DNA of 64,000 nt, taken from NCBI RefSeq assembly GCF_000526515.1, contig NZ_JAGF01000001.1, forward strand, positions 2,976,001 to 3,040,000, in the 5' to 3' direction. The DNA is from Cellulomonas sp. KRMCY2. Lineage in GTDB: Bacteria; Actinomycetota; Actinomycetes; Actinomycetales; Cellulomonadaceae. Below are positions 1 to 11,603 of this stretch, in pieces. The notes under the pieces were generated by a model. The model searched no databases and was not told where the DNA came from. It saw nothing but the letters and a program-made list of their open reading frames with translations. The position numbers and the translations under genes were made by a program. Numbering within the stretch: position 1 is the first letter of the stretch; each line of letters opens with the position of its first letter.

Positions 1-24
1 ATGACCGCGGGGTGGGTGCGGTGA
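1..24 (+). CDS. 3' end of an upstream gene (probably mtrA), partial
   Basis: The first 24 bases form an open frame that stops with TGA at 22-24, overlapping the likely GTG start of mtrB by four bases (GTGA). In actinobacteria the gene before mtrB is the response regulator mtrA, so this is probably its last codons. Seven residues are too few to identify by sequence; the call rests on gene order alone. Confidence 0.3.
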   Translation: MTAGWVR

Positions 25-1721
25 GCACGCGAACCCGGACCGTACGCCGGTCGGTCCGGCTCGCCGGGCTGAGCACGCTGCACGCCGTGCGCGGTGCATG
101 GCACCACTGGCGGGCGTCGCTGCAGATCCGCGTCATCACCTCGACCCTCGTGATCGGCATCGCGACGGTCGTCGTGCTCGGCGGCTACCTGTCCGACCGG
201 ATTCGCGACGGCATCTTCGAGCAGCGGGTCGGTCAGCTGCTCGAGGAGAGCGCCCGCTCGACCCAGCAGGCCCAGACCACCTTCGACGAAGCCCTCGTCT
301 CGACCGGCGGCCAGGTCTCGGCGCTGTTCGACAGCCTCGTGCCGAGCCTCAAGGTCGGTGGCTCGGCCGAACGTCAGGTGTTCCTGCGGCGCTCGCCCGG
401 CGAGGCCGCACCGCTCGGCGTCAACGACCGACTGACGAGCATCGAGCTCAACAACCTGATCACCCCGGAGCTGCGTGCGGCCGTGCGGTCCTCGGACGTC
501 CAGCGCTGGATGTCCGTCGGGATCCCGTCCGAGGACGGCCAGGCCGTGGAGGCCGGCATCCTGATCGGGTCGGTCGTCGACGTGCCCGCGGCCGGTCAGT
601 ACGAGCTGTACTACCTGTACAGCCTGGCCTCCGAGCAGACGTCGCTCGCCTTCATCCAGCGCGTGCTGGGCGTCGCGGGCGTCGGCCTGGTCGTCCTCCT
701 CGGCGCGATGACCTGGCTCGTGACGCGCCAGGCGGTGCACCCGGTGCGTTCTGCGGCCCGGGTGGCAGAGCGGTTGGCCGACGGGCACCTCGCCGAACGG
801 ATGATCGTCAAGGGCGTCGACGAGATGGCGACGCTCGCGCGGTCGTTCAACGAGATGGCTGAGAGCCTGCAGGACCAGATCAGCCGGATGGAGGAGCTGT
901 CCCATCTGCAGCGGCGCTTCGTCTCGGACGTCTCGCACGAGCTGCGCACACCGCTGACCACGATCCGGATGGCCGCCGAGGTGATCCACGAAGCGCGCCA
1001 GGGCCTCGACCCGGCCGCATCGCGGTCCGCCGAGCTGCTCTGCACCCAGCTCGACCGCTTCGAGGAGCTCCTGGCCGACCTGCTCGAGATCAGCCGTTTC
1101 GACGCCGGCGCCGCGATGCTCGACGCCGAGAGCAGGGACCTGCGCGACGTCGTGCTGAACGCGATCGAGCAGGCCGCTCCGCTCGCCGGTCGTCGTGGCG
1201 TCTGGCTCAGCGGTGACCTTCCCCCGAAGTCCGTCATCGCCGACGTCGACCCGCGGCGGCTGGAGCGCGTCCTGCGCAACCTGCTCGTCAACGCGATCGA
1301 GCACGGTGAGGGCCGGCCGGTCGAGGTCACGATGGCGGCTGACCCCAAGGCGGTCGCCCTGATCGTGCGCGACCACGGCGTCGGCATGACCGAGGACGAG
1401 GCCGAGCGCGTCTTCGACCGGTTCTGGCGCGCCGACCCGGCGCGCGCACGCACGACCGGCGGGACCGGCCTCGGCCTGGCGATCTCGATCGAGGACGCGC
1501 ACCTGCACGGCGGCTGGCTCGAGGCCTGGGGTCGCCCGGGGCAGGGAGCCTGCTTCCGCCTGACCCTGCCGCGGCGCGCCGGCATCACGCTCACCGGGTC
1601 ACCGCTGCCGCTCGAGCCCGACGTCCACCCGGACGCCCCCGCGGTGTCGTACTCCTCGCACGACGGCAGGCCGGGGCTGGACCCGGCCGGCGTACCCGAC
1701 CTCGACCGGCTGGAGGCCTGA
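21..1721 (+). CDS. mtrB: MtrB sensor histidine kinase
   Basis: Membrane histidine kinase of the MtrAB system, which in actinobacteria controls cell wall and division genes. Two membrane segments (about residues 37-57 and 212-237) flank an extracytoplasmic domain; a HAMP linker follows, then a HisKA box SHELRTPL with the phosphorylated His near residue 306, and a HATPase_c domain with an N box (NLLVNAIEHG) and a GTGLGL glycine motif. I chose GTG at 21 because it gives a GTGA overlap with the preceding stop; GTG at 12 in the same frame is the alternative and adds three residues. The stop overlaps the lpqB start by one base (TGATG), so the pair is probably one transcript with mtrA. Length (566 aa) is normal for the family. 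Confidence 0.93.
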   Translation: MSTRTRTVRRSVRLAGLSTLHAVRGAWHHWRASLQIRVITSTLVIGIATVVVLGGYLSDRIRDGIFEQRVGQLLEESARSTQQAQTTFDEALVSTGGQVSALFDSLVPSLKVGGSAERQVFLRRSPGEAAPLGVNDRLTSIELNNLITPELRAAVRSSDVQRWMSVGIPSEDGQAVEAGILIGSVVDVPAAGQYELYYLYSLASEQTSLAFIQRVLGVAGVGLVVLLGAMTWLVTRQAVHPVRSAARVAERLADGHLAERMIVKGVDEMATLARSFNEMAESLQDQISRMEELSHLQRRFVSDVSHELRTPLTTIRMAAEVIHEARQGLDPAASRSAELLCTQLDRFEELLADLLEISRFDAGAAMLDAESRDLRDVVLNAIEQAAPLAGRRGVWLSGDLPPKSVIADVDPRRLERVLRNLLVNAIEHGEGRPVEVTMAADPKAVALIVRDHGVGMTEDEAERVFDRFWRADPARARTTGGTGLGLAISIEDAHLHGGWLEAWGRPGQGACFRLTLPRRAGITLTGSPLPLEPDVHPDAPAVSYSSHDGRPGLDPAGVPDLDRLEA

Positions 1722-3433
1722 TGACCCGCCGTCGTCGCGTGACCCTCGTCCTCGTGGCCGCAGCGGCCGCGCTGTCGCTGGTCGGTTGCGTCGCGATCCC
1801 CATCGACGGCCCGATCCAGGAGGGCGACGTCGTGCCGGCCGAACCCGGTTCGGCGTTCCCTCAGGCGAGCGACCCGCTGCCCGGCGCGAGCCCGGTCGAG
1901 ATCGTCAACGGCTTCCTCACCGCAGGGGCGGCCGGCCTCTACGACGACTTCGCGGTGGCCCGCAAGTACCTGACCGGCTCGGCGTCGTCGGGCTGGGACC
2001 CCCGGGCCGGGGTGATCCTCTACCCGCTGCAGGAGCGCCAGCCGCGCGTCGAGGAGCGTACCGACGGCACGATCCTGGTGAGCATCCCGCTGGCCGCGAC
2101 CGTCGACGCCGCCGGCGTCTACACCGAGGCGGAGCCTGGTGCGGCCCCACGCGAGCTCGTCTTCGAGCTGATGCGCGACTCCACCGACCAGTGGCGGGTG
2201 TCCCAGCTCGACGACGGCGTCGTGATGGCGGCCTCGAGCTTCACGAACCAGTACCGGCGCACCGCTGTGTACTTCGCGAGCCCCGACCGCACCCAGCTCG
2301 TGCCCGACCCGCGGTGGTTCCCGACGGCCAAGATCGCGACCTCCGCGGTCAGCGCGCTCCTGGACGGCCCGTCCGCGTGGCTGCGCGACGCGGTCGTCAC
2401 CGGCGCGCCGGAGGGTGCCCGGCTGAGCACGCCTGCCGTCTCGGTCTCCGCCGAGCGGGTCGCCTCCTTCGACATCAGCTCCCCGGCCGGGCTCGGCGTG
2501 GCGGCCGACCGCAACCTGCTGCAGGCGCAGCTCGAGGCCATGCTCCTTCGGCTGCCCGGCACCGTCATCGACGACGTCGTCGTCACAGCGGACGGTCTGC
2601 CGTGGGAACCCACGGCGGCGACCTGGGTCCTCGACCGTGACGTCGCGCCGGCCAGCGGCCCGTACGTGCTCCAGGGGGAGCAGCTGGCGGTCCTGGACGG
2701 TGGCGAGGTCGTGCCGCTCGAGGGCGTCGCCGTGCTCAACGGCCTCGACGCGAGGGACCCGGCGATCAGCCTGGACGAGCAGATCCGGGTCGTGCTGGAC
2801 GGGACGCGCCGGCTCATGCTGCTGCCGCCCGACGGCGCGGCCCCGGTCCCGCTGCTGACCGGCAGCCAGCTGATGGCACCCTCGATCGACAGGTACGGCT
2901 GGATCTGGACCGGTGAGCAGCTCTCGAGCGGCACGCTCACCGCGGTCCGGGCCGACTCCGAGCTCGTCGAGGTCGCCGCGCAGTGGCTCGAGGGCCGCAC
3001 CGTGCGCTCGCTGCGGGTCGCTCGGGACGGCGCCCGCGTCGCGATCGTGTCGGCCGGGCCGTCCGAAGGGGACGTCACGGTCGACGTCGCCGCGGTGGTC
3101 CGCGACGAGGACGGCACGCCCCGGCTGCTCGGTGAGACCCCCCTGGTGATCGGCGCCGCACTGGTCGATGCCACCGAGGTCGCCTGGGTGGACGAGGTCA
3201 CGGTGGCGGTGCTGGGTCGCAGCGGTGCCCAGAACGTCCAGATGGTCCACCTGGTCACGCTCGGTGGGCCGACGTCCGCGCTGCCGCTCAAGGACGGCGC
3301 CACGGCCATCGCGGCGGGCCGTGGTGACCGGTCGCTGTACCTGGTCGATGCGGAAGGTGCGCTCTTCTCCCTGCAGAGCGGCAGCTGGGTGCGCGAGGCC
3401 CTCGGGGTGCGCAGTCCGGTCTTCCCCGGCTGA
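1721..3433 (+). CDS. lpqB: LpqB lipoprotein, MtrAB partner
   Basis: Secreted lipoprotein known in mycobacteria to interact with MtrB and modulate MtrA signalling. The N-terminus has a signal sequence ending in a lipobox (LSLVGC, Cys near residue 23). A GerMN-type domain lies around residues 190-290 (SALLDGPSAWLRD is typical), and the C-terminal half is the beta-propeller-like LpqB domain. It begins one base inside the mtrB stop and is 570 aa long, as expected for the family. The neighbour and the lipobox together make the call firm. Confidence 0.92.
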   Translation: MTRRRRVTLVLVAAAAALSLVGCVAIPIDGPIQEGDVVPAEPGSAFPQASDPLPGASPVEIVNGFLTAGAAGLYDDFAVARKYLTGSASSGWDPRAGVILYPLQERQPRVEERTDGTILVSIPLAATVDAAGVYTEAEPGAAPRELVFELMRDSTDQWRVSQLDDGVVMAASSFTNQYRRTAVYFASPDRTQLVPDPRWFPTAKIATSAVSALLDGPSAWLRDAVVTGAPEGARLSTPAVSVSAERVASFDISSPAGLGVAADRNLLQAQLEAMLLRLPGTVIDDVVVTADGLPWEPTAATWVLDRDVAPASGPYVLQGEQLAVLDGGEVVPLEGVAVLNGLDARDPAISLDEQIRVVLDGTRRLMLLPPDGAAPVPLLTGSQLMAPSIDRYGWIWTGEQLSSGTLTAVRADSELVEVAAQWLEGRTVRSLRVARDGARVAIVSAGPSEGDVTVDVAAVVRDEDGTPRLLGETPLVIGAALVDATEVAWVDEVTVAVLGRSGAQNVQMVHLVTLGGPTSALPLKDGATAIAAGRGDRSLYLVDAEGALFSLQSGSWVREALGVRSPVFPG

Positions 3434-3527
3434 GCTCAGGCGGGGCGCCGCGTCGTCGACCGGCTCAGCCGTGGGTCGGCCCTGTGGACGGCCCGCGTCA
3501 CGGCCGGTCCCGGGCCAGTCTTGGGGC

Positions 3528-4334
3528 ATGGACGGGGTCGCGCGCATGCTGGGCCTCGTGCCGCAGGCGGTCCGCGACGTCACCCGCCTCGTGCTGCCCG
3601 TCGAGTGCCCCGGCTGCGGCGAGCTCGACGTGCTCGTGTGCCCGGCGTGCGCGGCGGTGCTCTCCGCACCGGTCCGACGGTGCGAGCCGGACGTCCCACG
3701 GCTCGACCGGATGGACGGGCGTCCGGCGCTGCCGGTCTGGACCGTCGCGCGCTACGCCGGGCCGACCAGGGGCCTGGTCGTCGGCTGGAAGGACCACGGT
3801 CGAGCCGATCTGACCCGGCTCCTCGCGGCGACCGCCCGACGGGCCGGACGGGAGATCGCGCCCGTGCTGGGCGCGGTCGTGGGGACGTCCGAGGTCCTGG
3901 TCACGGGGATCCCGTCGTCGCCCGGCGCGCGCCGCCGTCGGGGTGCCGACCTCGTGCGTCTCCTCGCTTCCGCTGCCGCGACCGGGCTGGTCGACGGCGG
4001 GCTGAGCGCCCGGGCCGTGCCGGTGCTCGTGCGCCGGCGCGGTGACCGTGACCAGGTCGGCCTCGGCGCCAGGGCGCGTGGCCGCAACACGGCCGGCTCG
4101 CTGCGGCTGCGGACCTCCTCGGCCGGGCACGGAGCGCCGTTGCGGGGTCCAGCGCCGGCCGGTCGATGGTGCCTGATCGTGGACGACGTCGTGACGACGG
4201 GCAGCACCCTCGCCGCCGCGGACGGTGTTCTGTCCGGTTCCGGTGCACTCGTCCTGGGCGCGCTCGTGATCGCTGCGACACCCCCGCCGTCCTTCACCCG
4301 CGGCCCGCTTCTCGCATCTGCTCCGGAGGACTAA
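3528..4334 (+). CDS. ComF-family phosphoribosyltransferase-like protein
   Basis: ComF-type protein, a phosphoribosyltransferase-fold family linked in other bacteria to DNA uptake; no substrate can be read here. Four cysteines at 27, 30, 38 and 41 (CPGC...CPAC) form the usual N-terminal zinc ribbon, and the PRPP-binding loop VDDVVTTGST sits at about residues 218-227. ATG at 3528 puts the zinc ribbon near the N-terminus, as in relatives. It lies 94 bases after lpqB and before hpf, a common actinobacterial order. No other competence gene is in the window. Confidence 0.85.
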   Translation: MDGVARMLGLVPQAVRDVTRLVLPVECPGCGELDVLVCPACAAVLSAPVRRCEPDVPRLDRMDGRPALPVWTVARYAGPTRGLVVGWKDHGRADLTRLLAATARRAGREIAPVLGAVVGTSEVLVTGIPSSPGARRRRGADLVRLLASAAATGLVDGGLSARAVPVLVRRRGDRDQVGLGARARGRNTAGSLRLRTSSAGHGAPLRGPAPAGRWCLIVDDVVTTGSTLAAADGVLSGSGALVLGALVIAATPPPSFTRGPLLASAPED

Positions 4335-4337
4335 CGT
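4332..4337 (+). promoter_or_regulatory. Candidate -10 (TAACGT) for hpf leader transcript
   Basis: TAACGT fits the actinobacterial -10 pattern TAnnnT. A weak TTCTCG lies 17 bases upstream at 4309-4314. A start of transcription about seven bases downstream falls on the ATG at 4344, which would make the small open frame there leaderless. Inferred from sequence only. Confidence 0.4.
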
Positions 4338-4343
4338 CAGTCC

Positions 4344-4448
4344 ATGGAGCTGTACCCGGACGCCGACAGCCGCCCGCGAGGGCGCCAGGACGACCGGCCC
4401 GGCCCGGATGCCTCCACGAGGAGGTGGTGCTCGCCGTTCGCCCTGTGA
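4344..4448 (+). CDS. Possible 34-codon leader ORF before hpf
   Basis: A 34-codon frame from ATG to TGA lies between the ComF-type gene and hpf. Its start codon coincides with the expected transcription start of the -10 at 4332, so it could be translated from a leaderless mRNA, a common arrangement for upstream ORFs in actinobacteria. It ends 59 bases before the hpf start. I see no homology or Shine-Dalgarno support; it may be fortuitous. Confidence 0.25.
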   Translation: MELYPDADSRPRGRQDDRPGPDASTRRWCSPFAL

Positions 4449-4507
4449 GGGTGTGCCCAGCAGTCCACCGGACGGCCCGTGGGCCGTCCCACCCCAGGAG
4501 GTCAGCC

Positions 4508-5134
4508 ATGGAGATCGTCGTCGTCGGCCGTCATGCCGAGGTACCCGACAGGTTCCGCCGCCACGTCGAGGAGAAGCTCGCCAAGGTCGAGCAGCTCGCG
4601 CCGCGCGCGCAGCGCATCGACGTCGAGGTGACCCACGAGAACAACCCGCGCCAGTCCGACGTGTCGGAGCGGGTCGAGCTGACGATCCGGGGAAAGGGCC
4701 CCGTCGTTCGCGCCGAGGCGAGCGCCGACGATCCCTACGCCGCGCTGGACGCCGCGACGACCAAGGTGCTCGAGCGGTTGCGCCGTGTGCGTGACCGGCG
4801 CAAGGACCACCACAAGGACACCCCGTTGACCCCGGTCGACGTGCGACCGCCCCTGCCCGAGCCGTCGGTCGCGCCGACCCCGGCCCCGGCTCCGGGTGAG
4901 GCCGTGGAGACGGCATGGGGTGACTCGCCCGTCGTGATCCGCGAGAAGCTGCACCGGGCGCAGCCGATGACCCTCGACGACGCGCTGTACGAGATGGAGA
5001 TGGTGGGCCACGACTTCTACCTGTTCATCGACGCCGAGACCGCACTGCCCTCGGTCGCGTACCGCCGCCGTGGCTGGAGCTACGGGGTGATCCGGCTGGA
5101 CGCGCCGGTCGTCGCGACCAGCGCTGCGGTCTGA
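4508..5134 (+). CDS. hpf: Long-form ribosome hibernation promoting factor
   Basis: Long HPF/RaiA-type protein that binds the 30S decoding site and, through its C-terminal domain, dimerises ribosomes into inactive 100S particles in stationary phase. The N-terminal S30AE domain (about residues 1-105, opening MEIVVVGRHAEVPDRF) is joined by a Pro-rich linker (about 118-137) to a C-terminal S30AE-C domain ending RRRGWSYGVIRLD. ATG at 4508 has a good AGGAG site about six bases upstream. The 208-residue length matches the long form rather than short HPF. Two tandem hairpins follow the stop. Confidence 0.93.
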   Translation: MEIVVVGRHAEVPDRFRRHVEEKLAKVEQLAPRAQRIDVEVTHENNPRQSDVSERVELTIRGKGPVVRAEASADDPYAALDAATTKVLERLRRVRDRRKDHHKDTPLTPVDVRPPLPEPSVAPTPAPAPGEAVETAWGDSPVVIREKLHRAQPMTLDDALYEMEMVGHDFYLFIDAETALPSVAYRRRGWSYGVIRLDAPVVATSAAV

Positions 5135-5150
5135 CGGCGGCGTCCGGGCC

Positions 5151-5196
5151 GACCGCCTGGACCGGCGGTCCGGACCGACCGCCCGAACCGGCGGTC
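5151..5196 (+). terminator. Tandem duplicated hairpin after hpf
   Basis: Two near-identical hairpins in a row, each with arms GACCGCC and GGCGGTC around a six-base loop (5151-5170 and 5177-5196, 26 bases apart). They sit 17 bases past the hpf stop and before the next gene. There is no T-run, as is usual for terminators in GC-rich actinobacteria. Confidence 0.6.
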
Positions 5197-5243
5197 ACGC
5201 CCTCGGGTGCACGGATGTCGGTGCGGGGCGCGAGGATGGGCCG

Positions 5244-6611
5244 GTGCCCACCTCACGCCCCGCACCGCTGCTCGACGGCCCTGCCCGCGCCATGGCCCGC
5301 ACGCCCGTCGCGGGCGCTCCACGGCGCTCGGGCGTCCGGAGTCCGGTGGTCGGGGGAGACGAGCTCTCGCTCTCCGCGGCCCGACGGATCGCCTTGCGTG
5401 CGCAGGGACTGGATCGACGACGCCGTGCGGCCGACGACGGTCCGGCGCCGACGATGCGCCAGTTCCAGAACGTGGTCGATCGGCTCGGGGTGCTGCAGAT
5501 CGACTCGGTCAACGTCCTGGCCAGGGCGCAGCTCATGCCGGCCTTCTCCCGGATCGGCCCGTACGACACCGCGCTGCTCGACCGGGCGGCCGGTCGCGCT
5601 CCGCGGCGCCTGGTCGAGTGCTGGGCGCACGAGGCGTCCCTCGTCCCCCCGACGACCTACCGGTTGCAGGGCTGGCGCCAGCGCGGCTATCGCGAGTACG
5701 CCTGGGGCACGATCCGCGACGTCCCGCTGCAGCACTCCGAGATCCTGACCGAGATCCGGGCGCTGGTCGCGGCCGAGGGCCCGATCACCGCACGTGAGGT
5801 GCACGCCCGCTACGAGGCCGAGCACCCGCGGACGCGCACCGAGTGGGGCTGGAACTGGACGGTGGCCAAGCGCGTCCTGGAGTACCTCTTCTTCACCGGG
5901 GAGGTGACCTCCGCCCGGCGCAACGCGGCCTTCGAACGGTGCTACGACCTGACCGAGCGCGTCCTGCCGCCCGAGGTGCTGGCGCAGCCCGAGCCGACGG
6001 ACCAGGACGCGGTGCGCGCTCTGCTCGAGATCGGCGCCCGTGCGCACGGCATCGGGACCGCGGCGTGCTTCGCCGACTACTTCCGGATCAAGCGACCCGC
6101 GGCGGTCCGGACGGCTCTCGCCGAGCTCGTCGAGGACGGTGTGCTCCGGCCGGTCACGGTGCGCGGCTGGGGCCGGCCGACCTACCTGCACCGCCATGCG
6201 ACGCTGCCGCGGACGGCGTCCGGCCGGGCGCTGCTGAGCCCGTTCGACCCGCTCGTCTTCGAGCGGCGGCGGCTCGAGGAGCTCTTCGGCCTGCGGTACC
6301 GGATCGAGATCTACGTCCCGGCGGCCGACCGGGTGCACGGCTACTACGTCCTGCCGTTCCTGCTCGGCGAGCGGATCGCCGCGCGGGTGGACCTCAAGGC
6401 CGACCGGCAGGGCGGGGTCCTGCGGGTGCACGCGGCACACAGCGAGCCGACTGCGCCACCGTCGACAGTCACCGAGCTGGCCGCCGAGCTGGGGGAGATG
6501 GCCGTCTGGCTGGGTCTGTCCGGGGTGACGGTGCCGGATGACGCGGCGGGTGATCTCGTCGCGCCGCTGCGGCAGGTGGTCGGTCCCGGCGCCGGTGGTG
6601 CGGTCGGCTGA
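5244..6611 (+). CDS. YcaQ-like winged-helix DNA glycosylase family protein
   Basis: Belongs to the winged-helix HTH_42/YcaQ (AlkX) family, whose E. coli member unhooks DNA interstrand crosslinks. Family landmarks visible are LSLSAARRIALRAQGL near residue 42, a QIDSVNVLARAQ stretch near 90, and the C-terminal segment LLSPFDPLVFERRR. Length (455 aa) is somewhat long because of an Ala/Arg/Pro-rich N-terminus; a later start is possible, though conserved sequence begins only near residue 40. Repair activity is inferred from family membership. Confidence 0.75.
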   Translation: MPTSRPAPLLDGPARAMARTPVAGAPRRSGVRSPVVGGDELSLSAARRIALRAQGLDRRRRAADDGPAPTMRQFQNVVDRLGVLQIDSVNVLARAQLMPAFSRIGPYDTALLDRAAGRAPRRLVECWAHEASLVPPTTYRLQGWRQRGYREYAWGTIRDVPLQHSEILTEIRALVAAEGPITAREVHARYEAEHPRTRTEWGWNWTVAKRVLEYLFFTGEVTSARRNAAFERCYDLTERVLPPEVLAQPEPTDQDAVRALLEIGARAHGIGTAACFADYFRIKRPAAVRTALAELVEDGVLRPVTVRGWGRPTYLHRHATLPRTASGRALLSPFDPLVFERRRLEELFGLRYRIEIYVPAADRVHGYYVLPFLLGERIAARVDLKADRQGGVLRVHAAHSEPTAPPSTVTELAAELGEMAVWLGLSGVTVPDDAAGDLVAPLRQVVGPGAGGAVG

Positions 6612-6688
6612 GGGCTGGCTCGGGGTCCGTGCGCGGTCGGCGGACGGGCCTCGGCGGGTGCGGTGGTCATCCAGCGGCCCGCCTCGCC

Positions 6689-6694
6689 TACGAT
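6689..6694 (+). promoter_or_regulatory. Candidate secA promoter -10 (TACGAT)
   Basis: TACGAT matches TAnnnT and lies 98 bases before the secA start in the 180-base gap after the YcaQ-like gene. The -35 region is weak. No other AT-rich hexamer in the gap fits as well. Confidence 0.4.
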
Positions 6695-6791
6695 GGACGT
6701 TGGTCTGCGCTGACCGCGCGTCTCTGAGGTGTGCGGTCCGAGGCCGACCCGCCGCCGCCCGGCGCGGGAAGCTGACGAGTCTGGAGCTAGC

Positions 6792-9740
<2,949 letters not shown>

Positions 9741-9750
9741 CGCGCTGTCG

Positions 9751-9782
9751 CCGGTCGTGCCGCTCGGTGAGCGCGCGACCGG
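9751..9782. terminator. Bidirectional terminator between secA and the Rv3235-like gene
   Basis: A stem with arms CCGGTCG (9751-9757) and CGACCGG (9776-9782) encloses a second small stem CGCTC/GAGCG. It sits exactly between two convergent stops, so it can serve both strands. Confidence 0.6.
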
Positions 9783-10475
9783 TCAGCCGATCTGAAGGAC
9801 CGTCGCCCGCCAGTGGCCGCGGTGCACCTCGAGGCGCACCGCGGCGGCGCGGACGCGCGCTCCGTCGTGCACCACGACGCTTGCCTCCACCGTCGTCGGG
9901 CTGATCCACGACAGATGGGTGCGACGCACGGTCGGGTTGCGGACTGCCCTCGGCGTCGAGGTGCCGGTCGCGGTCCGGTTGCCTGCGGGTCCGGTGCGCG
10001 CGGCCCGGCTGCTCGCCGCACGGCTGCTCGCCGCACCGGAGAGGGCGGCCGGTGCTGCCCGCTCCGCGAGGGCGTCGAAGATCTCGGGGCTCACCCATCG
10101 TTGGAGCTGCGCCAGTGATCGACCACCACCCAGGGCCTGCACGGCTGCCAGGACCAGCGATCCGCACAGCCGGGTCGGGTCCGGCAGCGGCTCGCGCGAT
10201 CCGGTGGCGTGCGGAGCCGGGACCGGCCACAGACTGTCGGTCACCGGTGACAGGACGGAGCGCACCGTCGGCTGGTCGAGCGCCGCGAGGGCGGTGACCA
10301 GCGGCGCGGCCGTCGGTTCGGGGATCGGCGGCAGGAGGAGTCGTGGCGCGGTCGGGACACGTCCCGGGTCGCCCGGGGCGATCGACCTCGTGGTGGCGGG
10401 CCGCGTGGTGCCGGGCCCCGGGTCGGCGGACCGTCGGGCGGCACGGCTGGGCACGGACAGCGTCGCGGCGGTCAT
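9783..10475 (-). CDS. Rv3235-family protein of unknown function
   Basis: Resembles the small actinobacterial family typified by mycobacterial Rv3235, encoded next to secA; no function is known to me. The first 130 residues are Pro/Ala/Thr-rich and probably disordered; the C-terminal 60 residues (HLSWISPTTVEASVVVHDG to the end HWRATVLQIG) form the conserved part. ATG at 10475 overlaps the stop of the LysM gene by four bases (ATGA), so the two are cotranscribed. The protein is 230 aa with no membrane segment. Confidence 0.7.
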   Translation of the reverse strand: MTAATLSVPSRAARRSADPGPGTTRPATTRSIAPGDPGRVPTAPRLLLPPIPEPTAAPLVTALAALDQPTVRSVLSPVTDSLWPVPAPHATGSREPLPDPTRLCGSLVLAAVQALGGGRSLAQLQRWVSPEIFDALAERAAPAALSGAASSRAASSRAARTGPAGNRTATGTSTPRAVRNPTVRRTHLSWISPTTVEASVVVHDGARVRAAAVRLEVHRGHWRATVLQIG

Positions 10476-11380
10476 GGCTGCTCCTCGTCGGGTGTCGCGG
10501 ACAGGTACTCCGCCGGGACCACCAGGCACTGCCCCGGGCGGATGAGGTCGGGGTCGTCGCCGATGACGGTGCGGTTCGCGTCGTGCCAGCGCGGCCAGGC
10601 CGCCGCGATGGCGGCGTCCGAGGCGCCGGGCAGTCGGCGTGCGGCGATCGCCCACAGGCTGTCTCCGGCGGCAACGATCACGGTCGTGGACAGGGTGTCG
10701 GTGGTGTCGGTGGCGCCGGTGGCGCCGGTGGGAACGGTGGTGTCGGTGGTGTCGGTGACGCCGGTCGGCACGGCGCCGTCGGTGGCGGCCGCAGGGCCGG
10801 CCGGCGGAGGTGCTGACGGCGGCGCCGTCTCGGCAGGGACCGCGGCAGCGGACGATGCGTTGGCCGGGGACGATGCGTGGGCCGGTGGGGCGAGCGAGCC
10901 GGGGCCGGGCCGGATCGTCGCGGTGGTGATGTCGGCGGGGTCGGGTTCCGAGTCGATCGCCGCGGTGGACGCGGTCGTGATCGCCCAGCCGAGGTCGATC
11001 TCGCTCGCGGTCGCGACGCCGGAGGCAGCGGCGAGACCGAGGCCCGTGCCGACCGTCACGGCGACGGCGCGACGGAGCACCGCAGGGGTGAGCAGCGCAG
11101 CGGCCGCCTCGATGCGCCGCGCCGACCGGCCGAGCCCCGCGACGGCGGCCCCGGCGGCGAGCAGGAGGCAGCCGATGGTCAGCAGGCCGCCGGCGACCGT
11201 GCCCAGGCTCAGGACCGCGGCTGCCACGGCTGCGTCCACGGCGAGCGGTCCGCGACCTACCTGCTCGATCGCCGTGAGCGCTCCGAGCGCCAGGCCACCG
11301 GTCGCGGTGCCGGCGCTCGCCGCCGCCAGGCTCGACCGGATGAGTCCCGTCCGCGCGGTGCCCGCTGTCGTCGTCCCCAT
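10472..11380 (-). CDS. Membrane protein with C-terminal LysM domain
   Basis: Three probable membrane segments occupy roughly residues 15-125, followed by a Ser/Thr/Ala/Pro-rich stretch and a C-terminal LysM domain (VAAGDSLWAIAARRL to IRPGQCLVVPAEY) expected to bind peptidoglycan. ATG at 11380 is preferred because GGAAGGA lies eight bases upstream; an ATG at 11410 in the same frame lacks such a site. It overlaps the Rv3235-like gene. The role is unknown, but the LysM and membrane anchor suggest a cell-wall tether. A run of CATCA repeats sits just upstream. Confidence 0.8.
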   Translation of the reverse strand: MGTTTAGTARTGLIRSSLAAASAGTATGGLALGALTAIEQVGRGPLAVDAAVAAAVLSLGTVAGGLLTIGCLLLAAGAAVAGLGRSARRIEAAAALLTPAVLRRAVAVTVGTGLGLAAASGVATASEIDLGWAITTASTAAIDSEPDPADITTATIRPGPGSLAPPAHASSPANASSAAAVPAETAPPSAPPPAGPAAATDGAVPTGVTDTTDTTVPTGATGATDTTDTLSTTVIVAAGDSLWAIAARRLPGASDAAIAAAWPRWHDANRTVIGDDPDLIRPGQCLVVPAEYLSATPDEEQP

Positions 11381-11413
11381 GACGAGCGTCCTTCCGATGC
11401 CTTCGAGCATGTT

Positions 11414-11453
11414 GGCATCATTTGATGCCGTTTGATGTTGCTAGATACTGATG
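11414..11453 (-). promoter_or_regulatory. AT-rich operator candidate upstream of the LysM gene
   Basis: Contains the perfect inverted repeat GGCATCA-TT-TGATGCC (11414-11429) and, read on the minus strand, CATCA repeated in the same direction with starts 10 and 16 bases apart. It stands out in composition from the GC-rich surroundings and lies 34-73 bases upstream of the LysM gene start. Confidence 0.45.
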
Positions 11454-11478
11454 GATAGGGCGCGATCTGTCCAGACAC

Positions 11479-11528
11479 GGTGGCTGCCTGTGGACGGGGC
11501 GATCTGGTGGCTGCCTGTGGACGGGGCG
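11479..11528 (+). repeat. 23-bp direct repeat, two copies
   Basis: The 23-base unit starting GGTGGCTGCCTGTGG occurs at 11479-11501 and again at 11506-11528, a 27-base period. It lies in the gap before the 11604 gene. Neither copy is coding in a convincing frame. Confidence 0.75.
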
Positions 11529-11603
11529 TTGCGGTGGTCGTCGGGCAGTGCCGTCGCGGCCCGCCCGGCCCGTGGTGCTGGTGCACGCGGCTACGGTGTG
11601 CGG

